From: an uncultured Prosthecobacter sp.
GTDB taxonomy: Bacteria; Verrucomicrobiota; Verrucomicrobiia; Verrucomicrobiales; Verrucomicrobiaceae
DNA: 10,979 bases
NCBI GenBank assembly: GCA_937941745.1
Contig: CALDGV010000311.1
Span: forward strand, 1 to 10,979
Direction of reading: 5' to 3'
Position 1 is the stretch's first letter. Each line of letters opens with the position of its first letter. This document shows positions 1 to 6,867 of the stretch, piece by piece. A model generated the notes under the pieces. That model was not told the DNA's origin and ran no database searches. It saw only the letters and a program-made list of their open reading frames with translations. The position numbers and the translations under genes are program-made.

Positions 1-523
1 TGTTGGCAAAACCGTTCCCAACACCGGCAATTCCTTCCTCTGCACCGCGAAAAAATATTCGGACTTCATCCTTGAGGTCGAATTCAAAGTCGATCCGTCC
101 ATGAACTCCGGAATCCAGTTCCGCAGCAACTACTACACCCAGGAGACCGAGGTGGAGATCGCTGGCAAAAAGAAGAAGTTCCCAGCAGACCGCGTGCACG
201 GCTACCAGTTTGAAATCGACCCCAGCCCCCGTGCCTACACGGGCGGAGTCTATGATGAAGGACGGCGTGGCTGGCTCTTCGACCTGAAAAACAATGAGGC
301 CGCCCGCAAAGCCTTCAAGCAGGGGGATTGGAACAAAGCCCGCATCGAGTGCCGCGGAAACAGCATCAAAACCTTCATCAATGGCGTCCCTGCCGCTGAT
401 TTCACCGACGACCTGACCAAGGAAGGCGTGATCGCTCTTCAGGTGCACGGCATCGGCAAGAAAACCGAGGCTGTGGGCAAGGAAGTCATGTGGCGGAACA
501 TCCGCATCCAGGAGCTCAAATAA
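1..523 (+). CDS. DUF1080 / 3-keto-disaccharide hydrolase-like protein, 3' part only
   Basis: The gene enters from the left edge in the frame starting at base 2, leaving the last 173 residues visible. They match the DUF1080 family (now named 3-keto-disaccharide hydrolase, concanavalin-like beta-sandwich). Visible blocks are [19 protein letters not shown], then [30 protein letters not shown], a [10 protein letters not shown] strand and the closing [12 protein letters not shown]...[10 protein letters not shown]. These cover most of one domain up to its normal end. Known family members act on 3-keto glycosides or are uncharacterised secreted proteins; the substrate cannot be read here. The start and any signal peptide lie outside the window. 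The gene is followed by a strong hairpin terminator and converges on the DUF4412 gene. Confidence 0.9.
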   Translation, partial: VGKTVPNTGNSFLCTAKKYSDFILEVEFKVDPSMNSGIQFRSNYYTQETEVEIAGKKKKFPADRVHGYQFEIDPSPRAYTGGVYDEGRRGWLFDLKNNEAARKAFKQGDWNKARIECRGNSIKTFINGVPAADFTDDLTKEGVIALQVHGIGKKTEAVGKEVMWRNIRIQELK

Positions 524-552
524 GCCCCCTTCCAGACTTCAAGCTTCCAACC

Positions 553-600
553 ATCCCCGGCCGACCCAGGATCACCTGCCCAGGCCGGGGATTTTCATTT
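553..600 (+). terminator. Intrinsic terminator of the DUF1080 gene
   Basis: A 10-bp perfect stem, ATCCCCGGCC at 553-562 with GGCCGGGGAT at 583-592, encloses a smaller 4-bp hairpin (CAGG at 567-570 with CCTG at 575-578). It is followed by a U-rich tail, ATTTTCATTT. The T-run is only on the plus strand, so it should stop transcripts of the DUF1080 gene. Its right half is also the coding sequence for the last residues of the opposing DUF4412 gene, whose stop codon is at 572-574. Confidence 0.8.
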
Positions 601-1222
601 CCTGATAGCCCTCTGGAGTCTTGAAGGCGTCATCGCTCACGGCTTCCTGCTTGGCTGACACCAGTTCTGATGAGGTCTTCTTGCCCATGACCTCCATTTC
701 GGACTTCAAAACCATGCCGCGGAAGTCATTGTTCTGAGGCACGAAGGAGGCCGTGGGATTGCCCATCGACTTCAGCATCTTGTCCTGAAGCTCATTGAGC
801 GCCTTGGCGTCTGGAAAGTCCTTGGCCACCCAGAACTTGCCGGTGCCAAGCTTGCCGCTCCAGGTGAAGATTTCGCACTGGTGCTCTCCCACCTTCTCCA
901 TCTGGCCCGTGGGAGCTGGTTTGGCCGCTTTTTCACCGCCCAAGGCGGCGCCTGCCATGGCCATCAGCCCCTTCAGGCTGTCACCATTGACCTTCATCAT
1001 CATCTTCTGTTCGTGCATGAACATCGTCGTCTCACCGGTGCTGGCGTCCATCAGCACACTCATCTGATCTCCCATGTCCATGCGGCTCTTGTCGCCTTTA
1101 GCTTTGAGCGTCGTGATGACCTCCTTGCCCTCAGCCTGGGTCTTTTGGGTGATCACCCAGTCCGCCAGGGCGGTTTGCAGGCAGAGCAGGGTCGCAGCGG
1201 AGAAAACAAGGAGGTTTTTCAT
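572..1222 (-). CDS. Secreted DUF4412 domain protein
   Basis: 216 residues. Residues 1-20 form a signal peptide (MKN, hydrophobic core, ALA cleavage before DW), so the mature protein is probably periplasmic. The rest resembles the DUF4412 family: strands such as DWVITQKTQAEGKEVITTLKAKGDKSRMDM, then MSVLMDASTGETTMFMHEQKMMMKV, a pattern in which the protein seems to record residues bound to or read from a lipid-like or metal ligand. The function of the family is unknown. Two stretches (about residues 48-80 and 86-92) are rich in methionine. The ATG at 1222 has AAGGA just upstream with a short 3-nt gap. It follows the DUF1905 gene by 74 bp on the same strand, so it may share a transcript or use its own promoter. 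Confidence 0.8.
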   Translation of the reverse strand: MKNLLVFSAATLLCLQTALADWVITQKTQAEGKEVITTLKAKGDKSRMDMGDQMSVLMDASTGETTMFMHEQKMMMKVNGDSLKGLMAMAGAALGGEKAAKPAPTGQMEKVGEHQCEIFTWSGKLGTGKFWVAKDFPDAKALNELQDKMLKSMGNPTASFVPQNNDFRGMVLKSEMEVMGKKTSSELVSAKQEAVSDDAFKTPEGYQEMKIPGLGR

Positions 1223-1230
1223 GGTTCCTT

Positions 1231-1260
1231 AGACTACGGGAAGCATCTGGGTCTGGTCAA
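1231..1260 (-). promoter_or_regulatory. Possible sigma70-like promoter of the DUF4412 gene
   Basis: On the minus strand, TTGACC (1255-1260) and TAGTCT (1231-1236) are separated by 18 bp. The -35 matches well and the -10 poorly. The -10 lies so close to the ATG at 1222 that the transcript would be nearly leaderless, which weakens the call. Confidence 0.25.
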
Positions 1261-1296
1261 GACGCGCCATGACCGAAGCCCTTCCGCACCAAGCCT

Positions 1297-1653
1297 TCAC
1301 GCCAGCGGGTGCCTGGGGCCGAGGATGCGTTCACGATCCAGCCGCAGTTCCACTTTGACCTGATCGCCATCCCCTTTCATCCCCCGGATCTTCTTAGGCA
1401 CGGGCAGAAAAGTCTTCTCGCGCTGGGTGTCGTGCCAGAGGGTGGTTTTCCAGGTTTTGCCATCCACCGTGGCGATGACCGGAGTCATCCCCCAGGCACC
1501 AGTGACGGGTAGCTTGAGCTTTTCAGGCAAGGCCACAAATGTCCACCCACCCTTCCCGCCGGTATGAAACAGCACTGCGGAAAATCGGTGGAGGCTCTCG
1601 AAAGGATCAGGCTCGGGCTTCATCAGGCAGGATGCGGATGACCGGGCAGCCAT
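1297..1653 (-). CDS. DUF1905 domain protein
   Basis: 118 residues from the ATG at 1653. The body matches the small beta-barrel DUF1905 family: HRFSAVLFHTGGKGGWTFVALPEKL, then VIATVDGKTWKTTLWHD, FLPVPKKIRGMKG and GDQVKVELRLD. The molecular role of the family is unknown. No signal peptide is seen, so it is probably cytoplasmic. The start is uncertain. ATG 1653 has GGAGG only 3 nt upstream. A second ATG at 1623 (MKPEPDPFES) gives 108 residues, still covers the whole domain and has no Shine-Dalgarno. The gene overlaps the 3' end of tgt by 47 nt or 17 nt depending on the start, which suggests translational coupling. Confidence 0.85.
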   Translation of the reverse strand: MAARSSASCLMKPEPDPFESLHRFSAVLFHTGGKGGWTFVALPEKLKLPVTGAWGMTPVIATVDGKTWKTTLWHDTQREKTFLPVPKKIRGMKGDGDQVKVELRLDRERILGPRHPLA

Positions 1654-3286
1654 GGTCCTCCAGACTCCATGTCATGCCTGGGAGGGGAGCATGCAGGATG
1701 AGATGCGGCGGCGGGGGAGGCTCCTGCGGATTCAATTCCCAGCTCAAGCCTGGGCGGTAGCGGGAACTCCACCGCCCACGATGCACCAGCGTGTCGGCCG
1801 CGCCATGCCGAAGATAGCTGAAATGCTTTTTGTGATGCAGCGCCAGGCGCAAGGGATGCAGGTCGTTCGTGAGGCTGACGAGGTGCAGCGGACGCAGCGG
1901 CCCCTTTTCCGCCGCGTTTTCATAAGCCAAGATCGCCGCCAATGCCGGTGCAGCAGCCCCAAGGCCCACATCCCAGACAACAAGCGGTTCCTCCCCCTGG
2001 GTGAAAAGACGCTTCAATTCTGCGAGATCCATTTCAGGACAGGTGGGGATGACCTGCCCGCTGGGCTCATGCATCACGGTCCGGCCACTTAGCACATACT
2101 CGCCGAGGGCTTCGGGAACGGCAGCGGTCAGGTTGCGCTTCGGCGGTGTCACGGGATGATCGAGATCTTCCACCTGCAGGATGGCGCGCCTTTCCTGGTA
2201 GAGGCTCAGGAAGCGGTCCTCCAGAATGCTCTGCCGCACCTCACGCATGAGCTGATGATAAAAATGAATGTTATGCTGACCCACCAGCTGCCAGCCAAGC
2301 GTCTCCTGCGTTTTGGTGAGGTGGTGCAGGTAGGCACGCGAGTGCGTGGCGCAGACCGGACAGCCACAGACAGGGTCCAGAGGCTCGTCCGCGAATTTGT
2401 ACACCGAACGGCGCAGCTCCACGATGCCTCGAGAAGTGAAGGCGGTGCCGCGCTTCGCCACCTGGGTGGGAATGATGCAGTCAAACATGTCCACACCGCG
2501 GTGGACCGCCTCCAGCACATCCAGAGGTGTGCCGACACCCATGAGATAACGAGGGCGATCCTCCGGAAGAAGCGCAGCCGTCAGCTCGCACATGTCCTCA
2601 CGCTCATGCTTTTCCTCCCCGACAGCCAGACCGCCAATGGCAAAGCCATCAAAGGGCATTTCCACCAGTCCTGCAGCGCTTTCACGGCGCAGGTCGGGAT
2701 ACAGCGCCCCCTGGACGATGGCAAAGAGAGACTGCGGAGAGTCCTCACGAGCCGCCAGGCTGCGGGCAGCCCAACGCTGGGTGACCTGCAGCGCCTGGCG
2801 CGCAGTCACCTCATCAGCCGTGCTCGGGATGCACTGGTCCAGCACCATCATGATGTCGCTGCCAATGGCCCGCTGCGTCTGAATGCTCAGCTCCGGACTG
2901 AGCAGGATGCGACGGTTGTCCACATAGCTTTGAAAGACCGCCCCCTTTTCCGTCATGGATCGTGAATGCGGGAGCGAGAAAATCTGGTAGCCGCCCGAAT
3001 CCGTCAGCACAGAGCCCGGCCATTTCATGAAGCGATGAATGCCCCCCAACTGCTTAAAAACCTCGGGACCAGGCCGGAGCAGCAGGTGGTAGGTGTTGGC
3101 CAGGAGAATCTGGGAACCCGAGGCGGCAAGCGATTCGGGCGTCTGGGCCTTCACCGTCGCCTGAGTGCCGACCGGCATGAACAGAGGCGACCGAACCTCG
3201 CCGTGCAGGGTATGGAAGGTCGTTGCCCGCGCCCGTGAGCCCGTGGCACGGGCATCAAGTCGGAACTGGAGTCGGGAAGGAGGCAT
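1607..3286 (-). CDS. tgt: tRNA-guanine(34) transglycosylase with MnmC-like C-terminal extension
   Basis: 559 residues; bacterial Tgt is usually about 370-430. Tgt exchanges G34 of GUN-anticodon tRNAs (Asp, Asn, His, Tyr) for preQ1 in queuosine synthesis. Residues 1 to about 370 are a full Tgt: TDSGGYQIFSL with Asp96, LDQC with Asp150, GGLAVGE at 219-224, YLMGVGTP, and the nucleophile Asp269 in DMFDC. The zinc site is C307, C309, C312 and H338, with the same spacing as E. coli C302, C304, C307 and H333. Residues about 390-559 (VVWDVGLGAAAPALAA, then LVSLTNDLHPLRLAL) resemble the SAM-binding start of COG4121/MnmC-like methyltransferases but stop before that fold should end. The ATG at 3286 was chosen because GGAG lies 5 nt upstream and the family begins there. 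An in-frame ATG at 3391 would add 35 unrelated residues and abut the tRNA. Confidence 0.95.
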   Translation of the reverse strand: MPPSRLQFRLDARATGSRARATTFHTLHGEVRSPLFMPVGTQATVKAQTPESLAASGSQILLANTYHLLLRPGPEVFKQLGGIHRFMKWPGSVLTDSGGYQIFSLPHSRSMTEKGAVFQSYVDNRRILLSPELSIQTQRAIGSDIMMVLDQCIPSTADEVTARQALQVTQRWAARSLAAREDSPQSLFAIVQGALYPDLRRESAAGLVEMPFDGFAIGGLAVGEEKHEREDMCELTAALLPEDRPRYLMGVGTPLDVLEAVHRGVDMFDCIIPTQVAKRGTAFTSRGIVELRRSVYKFADEPLDPVCGCPVCATHSRAYLHHLTKTQETLGWQLVGQHNIHFYHQLMREVRQSILEDRFLSLYQERRAILQVEDLDHPVTPPKRNLTAAVPEALGEYVLSGRTVMHEPSGQVIPTCPEMDLAELKRLFTQGEEPLVVWDVGLGAAAPALAAILAYENAAEKGPLRPLHLVSLTNDLHPLRLALHHKKHFSYLRHGAADTLVHRGRWSSRYRPGLSWELNPQEPPPPPHLILHAPLPGMTWSLEDHGCPVIRILPDEARA

Positions 3287-3291
3287 CGAAG

Positions 3292-3295
3292 CTCC
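3292..3295 (-). promoter_or_regulatory. Shine-Dalgarno site of tgt
   Basis: GGAG on the minus strand, 5 nt before the ATG at 3284-3286. It decides the tgt start against the upstream in-frame ATG at 3391, which has none. Confidence 0.6.
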
Positions 3296-3387
3296 ATACA
3301 AAAGCTTCACGAGATGAAAAGCCGGATCCTTGAAGGCCGGAACAAACCTCTCTCCAGAAGAGGAATTGTTGAGTTGCCTCGTAACAG

Positions 3388-3407
3388 CCATTTCCGGTCG
3401 GAAATGG
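3388..3407 (-). repeat. Perfect inverted repeat at the tRNA-Val 3' end
   Basis: CCATTTCCG (3388-3396) and CGGAAATGG (3399-3407) form a 9-bp perfect stem around 2 nt, which in RNA would open to a 4-nt loop. In the minus-strand transcript the first three bases of the stem are the encoded CCA of tRNA-Val (3405-3407). No U-run follows, so it is not a classical intrinsic terminator. It may guide 3' processing, pause transcription or be chance. Confidence 0.6.
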
Positions 3408-3479
3408 TGCGCGGTACAGGGTTCGAACCTGTGACCCCCACCATGTCAAGGTGATGCTCTACCACTGAGCTAACCGCGC
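3405..3479 (-). tRNA. tRNA-Val (anticodon GAC), CCA encoded
   Basis: 75 nt including an encoded CCA. The acceptor stem is GCGCGGT with ACCGCGC (7 bp). The D arm reads TAGCTCAGTGGTAGAGCA. The anticodon stem ATCACC/GGTGGG closes the loop TTGACAT with anticodon GAC at 3445-3447. The T arm is ACAGG/TTCGAAC/CCTGT, followed by discriminator A. It reads GUC and GUU valine codons. It lies directly upstream of tgt on the same strand, with 118 bp between, so the two may be co-transcribed. tRNA-Val(GAC) is not itself a queuosine substrate. Confidence 0.97.
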
Positions 3480-3498
3480 GGGTCGTTGAAGGGCTGGC

Positions 3499-3526
3499 TT
3501 CATACGCAGTGCCACCCCTTGAGCAA
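3499..3526 (-). promoter_or_regulatory. Likely promoter of tRNA-Val
   Basis: On the minus strand TTGCTC (3521-3526) and TATGAA (3499-3504) are separated by 16 bp. The predicted transcription start lies about 12-15 nt before the mature tRNA 5' end. The -10 matches 4 of 6 consensus bases and the -35 matches 3 of 6. The position between the ThuA stop and the tRNA fits. Confidence 0.4.
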
Positions 3527-3551
3527 CTGTTTTTTCAACTTGATGCGAGGG

Positions 3552-4466
3552 TCATTTCGCTGGTTTTGGCTTCGGGCGCTCCTGCTTGGGATGTCCAGCC
3601 AGCTGAACCACTGAGACCTGCTTCTCTGAAGGGAAGTCGGCCGGCACATCTGCCGTGGCTTTGACATTCCCCGTGGCGGCCCACTCTGTCCCACGCTGGA
3701 TCACTTCATAAAAACCACGGTCCAGCATCGAATAATCCGCATGACCCAGCGTGGTGTGAAACACGCGCCCCTGGCCGTAGTTCAGCACCATCAGGTTGGG
3801 CTCGAGTTCGGCGGTCAGGTCTGATCGGGAAGCTGCCAGAATCTCAATGTTCTCCGCAGGGCCACGAAGTCGGCTGTAAAGCTCGTCCTGGGCGTGGAGC
3901 CAGCGTTTCGGCAAACCACGGGTGATGGGATGCTCCACGTTCTGGATCTCGACCACAAACTCGTGCTGAGGTCCATGGGCACCGCCATTGCCGGGTGTGG
4001 TGTTGCGGAAAAGCTTGCCATCCTTCACATAGAGCCAGGGGCCGCTTTTTTCATTCCGGCCTCCCCAGCCACCGACTCCAATCATCTGGTTGTACTCCTT
4101 CCAGTCAGGAAAGGAATTGTTCGCCGCATGCACCGAGACGAAGCCGCCACCACCCTTCACATAGGCGTCAAAGGCAGACCGGACGACCTCGGGCCAGGGC
4201 TCACCGTTGTAATTGCTGACCACTGCCGCGAAATCAGCAAACTGCGGCTGCCAGGAGGTCCAGGCCTCCGCAGAAGCGCCCTTGGGCGGCGTGGTGCTGA
4301 CCTCAACCTGAAAGGCTCCAGAGCTTTCCAGGGCGTCCTTGAGCACCGGCGTGGTGATGTCCCACTTATGATTGTTCTGTCCATCAATGATCAGAACCTT
4401 CAAGGGCGCAGCCAAAGTGCTGCAGGTCATTGTGATGAGGGAAGCAAAGAGCGAAATCAGGCGCAT
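3552..4466 (-). CDS. Secreted ThuA-like domain protein
   Basis: 304 residues from ATG 4466, beginning with a signal peptide (MRLISLFASLITMTCSTLAA). The mature part is a ThuA (trehalose utilisation) domain with a class I glutamine amidotransferase-like flavodoxin fold: KVLIIDGQNNHKW at 23-35, VVSNYNGEPWP at 82-92, GGGGFVSVHAANNSF at 105-119, HPITRGLP, HAQDELYS at 191-198 and GQGRVFHTTLGH at 231-242. ThuA proteins are linked to handling of trehalose and other glycosides through 3-keto sugars; the substrate here is unknown. The lysine- and proline-rich tail (about 291-304) looks disordered. An in-frame TTG at 4502 is possible but would place 12 polar residues before the signal peptide. It follows aroA by 60 bp. 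Confidence 0.88.
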   Translation of the reverse strand: MRLISLFASLITMTCSTLAAPLKVLIIDGQNNHKWDITTPVLKDALESSGAFQVEVSTTPPKGASAEAWTSWQPQFADFAAVVSNYNGEPWPEVVRSAFDAYVKGGGGFVSVHAANNSFPDWKEYNQMIGVGGWGGRNEKSGPWLYVKDGKLFRNTTPGNGGAHGPQHEFVVEIQNVEHPITRGLPKRWLHAQDELYSRLRGPAENIEILAASRSDLTAELEPNLMVLNYGQGRVFHTTLGHADYSMLDRGFYEVIQRGTEWAATGNVKATADVPADFPSEKQVSVVQLAGHPKQERPKPKPAK

Positions 4467-4526
4467 GGCGGCTGTTGTAGGAACAGTCCGCGCCACCGGC
4501 AAGCCTGAAAAAGCCCCGGAGAAGCT

Positions 4527-5903
4527 TCACTTGCCATTCAGGCGGCTCGCCACGGGGCGAGGCACACGGTTGAGCACAGTAATGGGCGATTCCCCAGCGC
4601 CAGGGCGGTAGAAAAGCGCCAGATCATGCTCGAAGCCGGGATAACTGGTATTGATGCATTCGCTGCCCTCGATCACGGTTTCACCCTCGGCAAACATGCC
4701 GGCAATGGCAAATGCCATCGCGATGCGATGGTCATGGTAGGTGGTGATGCTGGCTCCCTGAAGCTTGGCGCCACCGATGATCTCCATGCCGTCATCGTAT
4801 TCAATGACCGTCACGCCCATGCGGCGGAGGTTTTCCGCCACGGCGGCGATTCGATCCGTCTCCTTCACACGCAGCTCACGGGCATCTTTGATGAGTGTGT
4901 TGCCACGTGCCAGGGCACCCGCCACGGCAAGGATCGGCAGTTCATCGATCACGTTGGGAATCTCGGCCCCGCCAATAACAGTGGCGTTCAGTTCACCGCC
5001 GGTCACCACGACGTTGCCGCGCGGCTCACCGTCGGCGTTTTCTTCGCTGCTGGTGATGTGGGCTCCCATGCGGAGCAGCACGTTGATGACACCCGTGCGG
5101 GTCGGATTGAGACCGACGTTTTTCAAGGTGATCTGCTGGCCAGGGCTGGCGGCGGCAGCCACCATCCAGAAGGCTGCGCTGGAAATGTCTCCAGGAACCA
5201 CCAGATCACGCGCACGTGGCACCTGGCCTCCATAAACAGAGATGGCATTGCCCTCGCGCACCCATTTCACGCCAAAGTGGCTCATGATGCGCTCGGTGTG
5301 ATTTCGCGTTGCCACCGGCTCAACAACGGTGGTCTTGCCCGGCGCAAACATGCCGGCAAGCAGGACGGCGCTCTTCACCTGCGCGCTCGCCATGGGCAGG
5401 GTGTAGGTGATGGGCTGGAGCTGCCCGCCAGTAATGCGCAGAGGCGCGCAGATTTTCTCGCCCTGGCCCTCCACCCTGGCCCCCATGAGGCTGAGCGGGT
5501 CGGCCACGCGTTTCATCGGGCGTTTGGAAAGGGAGGCGTCTCCGAACATCTCTGCCGTGAAGTCCTGTCCAGCCAGAATGCCGGCAAGCAGCCGGATGGT
5601 GGTGCCTGAATTGCCACAGTCGATCGGCCCAGACGGGGCTTTCAGCTTCGGACCATGACCGGTGATGGCCATCTTCACCAGGCCGACGCCTTCGAGCTCT
5701 TCCAAAGGCTCGACCTCGGCTCCCATTGCCTGCATGGCCTTGACCGTGCACAGGCAGTCCTCGCTGGGGAGGAAGCCTTCCACCACCGTGGTGCCATCGG
5801 CCATGCCGGCAAACATGGCGGCACGGTGGCTGATGCTTTTGTCTCCGGGCACGGAGATTTCAGCGGGAAAGGACTTCAGTTTGCGGACTTTGAGGGTGGC
5901 CAT
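4527..5903 (-). CDS. aroA: 3-phosphoshikimate 1-carboxyvinyltransferase (EPSP synthase)
   Basis: 458 residues, full length. AroA joins shikimate-3-phosphate with phosphoenolpyruvate to make EPSP, the sixth step of the shikimate pathway, in the cytoplasm. Signatures are VPGDKSISHRA with Lys22 and Arg27, DCGNSGTTIRLLAG at 95-108 (a form seen in class II enzymes), MASAQVKSA with Gln175, VPGDISSAAFW, the catalytic-aspartate block NVIDELPILA with Asp320, RVKETDRI with Glu348, YHDHRIAMA at 389-397 and the closing SYPGFEHDL. The ATG at 5903 fits the normal N-terminus, but no Shine-Dalgarno precedes it; a small GC hairpin lies there instead. It sits 100 bp behind tyrA on the same strand, which suggests an aromatic amino acid operon. 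Confidence 0.97.
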   Translation of the reverse strand: MATLKVRKLKSFPAEISVPGDKSISHRAAMFAGMADGTTVVEGFLPSEDCLCTVKAMQAMGAEVEPLEELEGVGLVKMAITGHGPKLKAPSGPIDCGNSGTTIRLLAGILAGQDFTAEMFGDASLSKRPMKRVADPLSLMGARVEGQGEKICAPLRITGGQLQPITYTLPMASAQVKSAVLLAGMFAPGKTTVVEPVATRNHTERIMSHFGVKWVREGNAISVYGGQVPRARDLVVPGDISSAAFWMVAAAASPGQQITLKNVGLNPTRTGVINVLLRMGAHITSSEENADGEPRGNVVVTGGELNATVIGGAEIPNVIDELPILAVAGALARGNTLIKDARELRVKETDRIAAVAENLRRMGVTVIEYDDGMEIIGGAKLQGASITTYHDHRIAMAFAIAGMFAEGETVIEGSECINTSYPGFEHDLALFYRPGAGESPITVLNRVPRPVASRLNGK

Positions 5904-5910
5904 GGCGGGT

Positions 5911-5924
5911 GGGGAGCATGCCCC
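5911..5924 (-). repeat. Small GC hairpin before the aroA start
   Basis: The transcript reads GGGGCATGCTCCCC, a 4-bp G/C stem with a 6-nt loop, ending 7 nt before the aroA ATG where a ribosome binding site would be expected. It is short and could be chance. Confidence 0.3.
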
Positions 5925-6003
5925 ATCGTCTGGAACCGCGCCGATTTCAAGAAAAGCCCCGCTTCAGGATGCAAAGGCCCGGTTCCAACCGCGCCCTATG
6001 ACT

Positions 6004-6867
6004 TCAGCCGACCGCCGCAACAGGCACCGTATCGCGCAGAGACTTGGCTTCGGCCAGCAGCCGCTTCAAACCGGACTCGTCAGCCCCTTCGAGCAGCATC
6101 AAAAGCTCATTCAAAACTGCGGAAGCTTCCTGCAGCTGCGCCACCAGGGCCGCGCGATTGCCCAAAGCTATGCCTGTCCACAGCCCTGGATCACCGGCGG
6201 CGACACGGGTCGTATCACGAAATCCGCCAGCCACGCAGGCGGTCGCCGCAGGATCCTCCCGCAGGGCGGCGAGCGTGGTGACGACAGCCATCATGTGCGG
6301 CAGGTGGGAAATTCGTGCGACCTTTTCGTCGTGCTCTTCAGGACCAAATTCCAGCAGGCGGCAGCCCAAAGATTTCCAAAAATGCCGCAGACGGTCCAAA
6401 TCTGCAGGCCGGGTCTGTTCGGTAGGGGTGAGCAGGCAGGCGGCCTTGTCGAAAAGATTGGCCCGGGCCACCTCAATGCCTGTTTTCTCAGATCCAGCCA
6501 TTGGATGACTGCCGATGAACCTGGAACCCAGGATGGGCTCCAAAGCGCGGACGACCTGCCCCTTCACACTGCCAACATCGGTGATCAGGGCATCCTCAGC
6601 AAGGTCCGCCGTTGCAATCTGTCGGGCAAGGTCCGGCATGGTCTCCACCGGCGTGCAGAGAATGATCAGGGAAGCGCCTGCAGCGGCGGCGGCGGCATCG
6701 GTAAAGAAATCCGCCTCAATGCTCCGGCTGTGAATCTGGGCTTCGGCAGATTCACGGCGCGCCCAAAACCGCAGCCGCACGCCCGGCAGCCGCTCTTGCA
6801 CAGCAAGCGCCAGCGAGCCTCCGAGCAGACCGGGGCCGTAGAGGGTGACAAGACGTTCGCTGGGCAT
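6004..6867 (-). CDS. tyrA: Prephenate dehydrogenase
   Basis: 287 residues from ATG 6867. TyrA oxidatively decarboxylates prephenate (or dehydrogenates arogenate) with NAD(P)+ on the way to tyrosine. The N-terminal Rossmann fold shows LYGPGLLGGSLA at 9-20 and IILCTPVE at 68-75. The family core follows: ITDVGSVKG at 95-103, GSHPMAGSEKTG at 119-130 with the catalytic-type His121, ISHLPHMMA at 186-194 and GGFRDTTRVAAGDPGLW at 214-230. No ACT or chorismate mutase domain is present, so it is the single-function form. An in-frame TTG at 6909 would add 14 residues; the ATG is preferred because the Rossmann motif follows at the usual distance. It is divergent from xerC and upstream of aroA. Confidence 0.95.
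   Translation of the reverse strand: MPSERLVTLYGPGLLGGSLALAVQERLPGVRLRFWARRESAEAQIHSRSIEADFFTDAAAAAAGASLIILCTPVETMPDLARQIATADLAEDALITDVGSVKGQVVRALEPILGSRFIGSHPMAGSEKTGIEVARANLFDKAACLLTPTEQTRPADLDRLRHFWKSLGCRLLEFGPEEHDEKVARISHLPHMMAVVTTLAALREDPAATACVAGGFRDTTRVAAGDPGLWTGIALGNRAALVAQLQEASAVLNELLMLLEGADESGLKRLLAEAKSLRDTVPVAAVG

Noticed and set aside
2156..2965. Plus-strand open frame of 269 codons opposite tgt
   Set aside because: It is a shadow of the catalytic part of tgt; no recognisable motif.
4626..5609. Plus-strand open frame of 327 codons opposite aroA
   Set aside because: It is His- and Gly-rich, as expected from reading a GC-rich gene backwards, and aroA is complete on the other strand.
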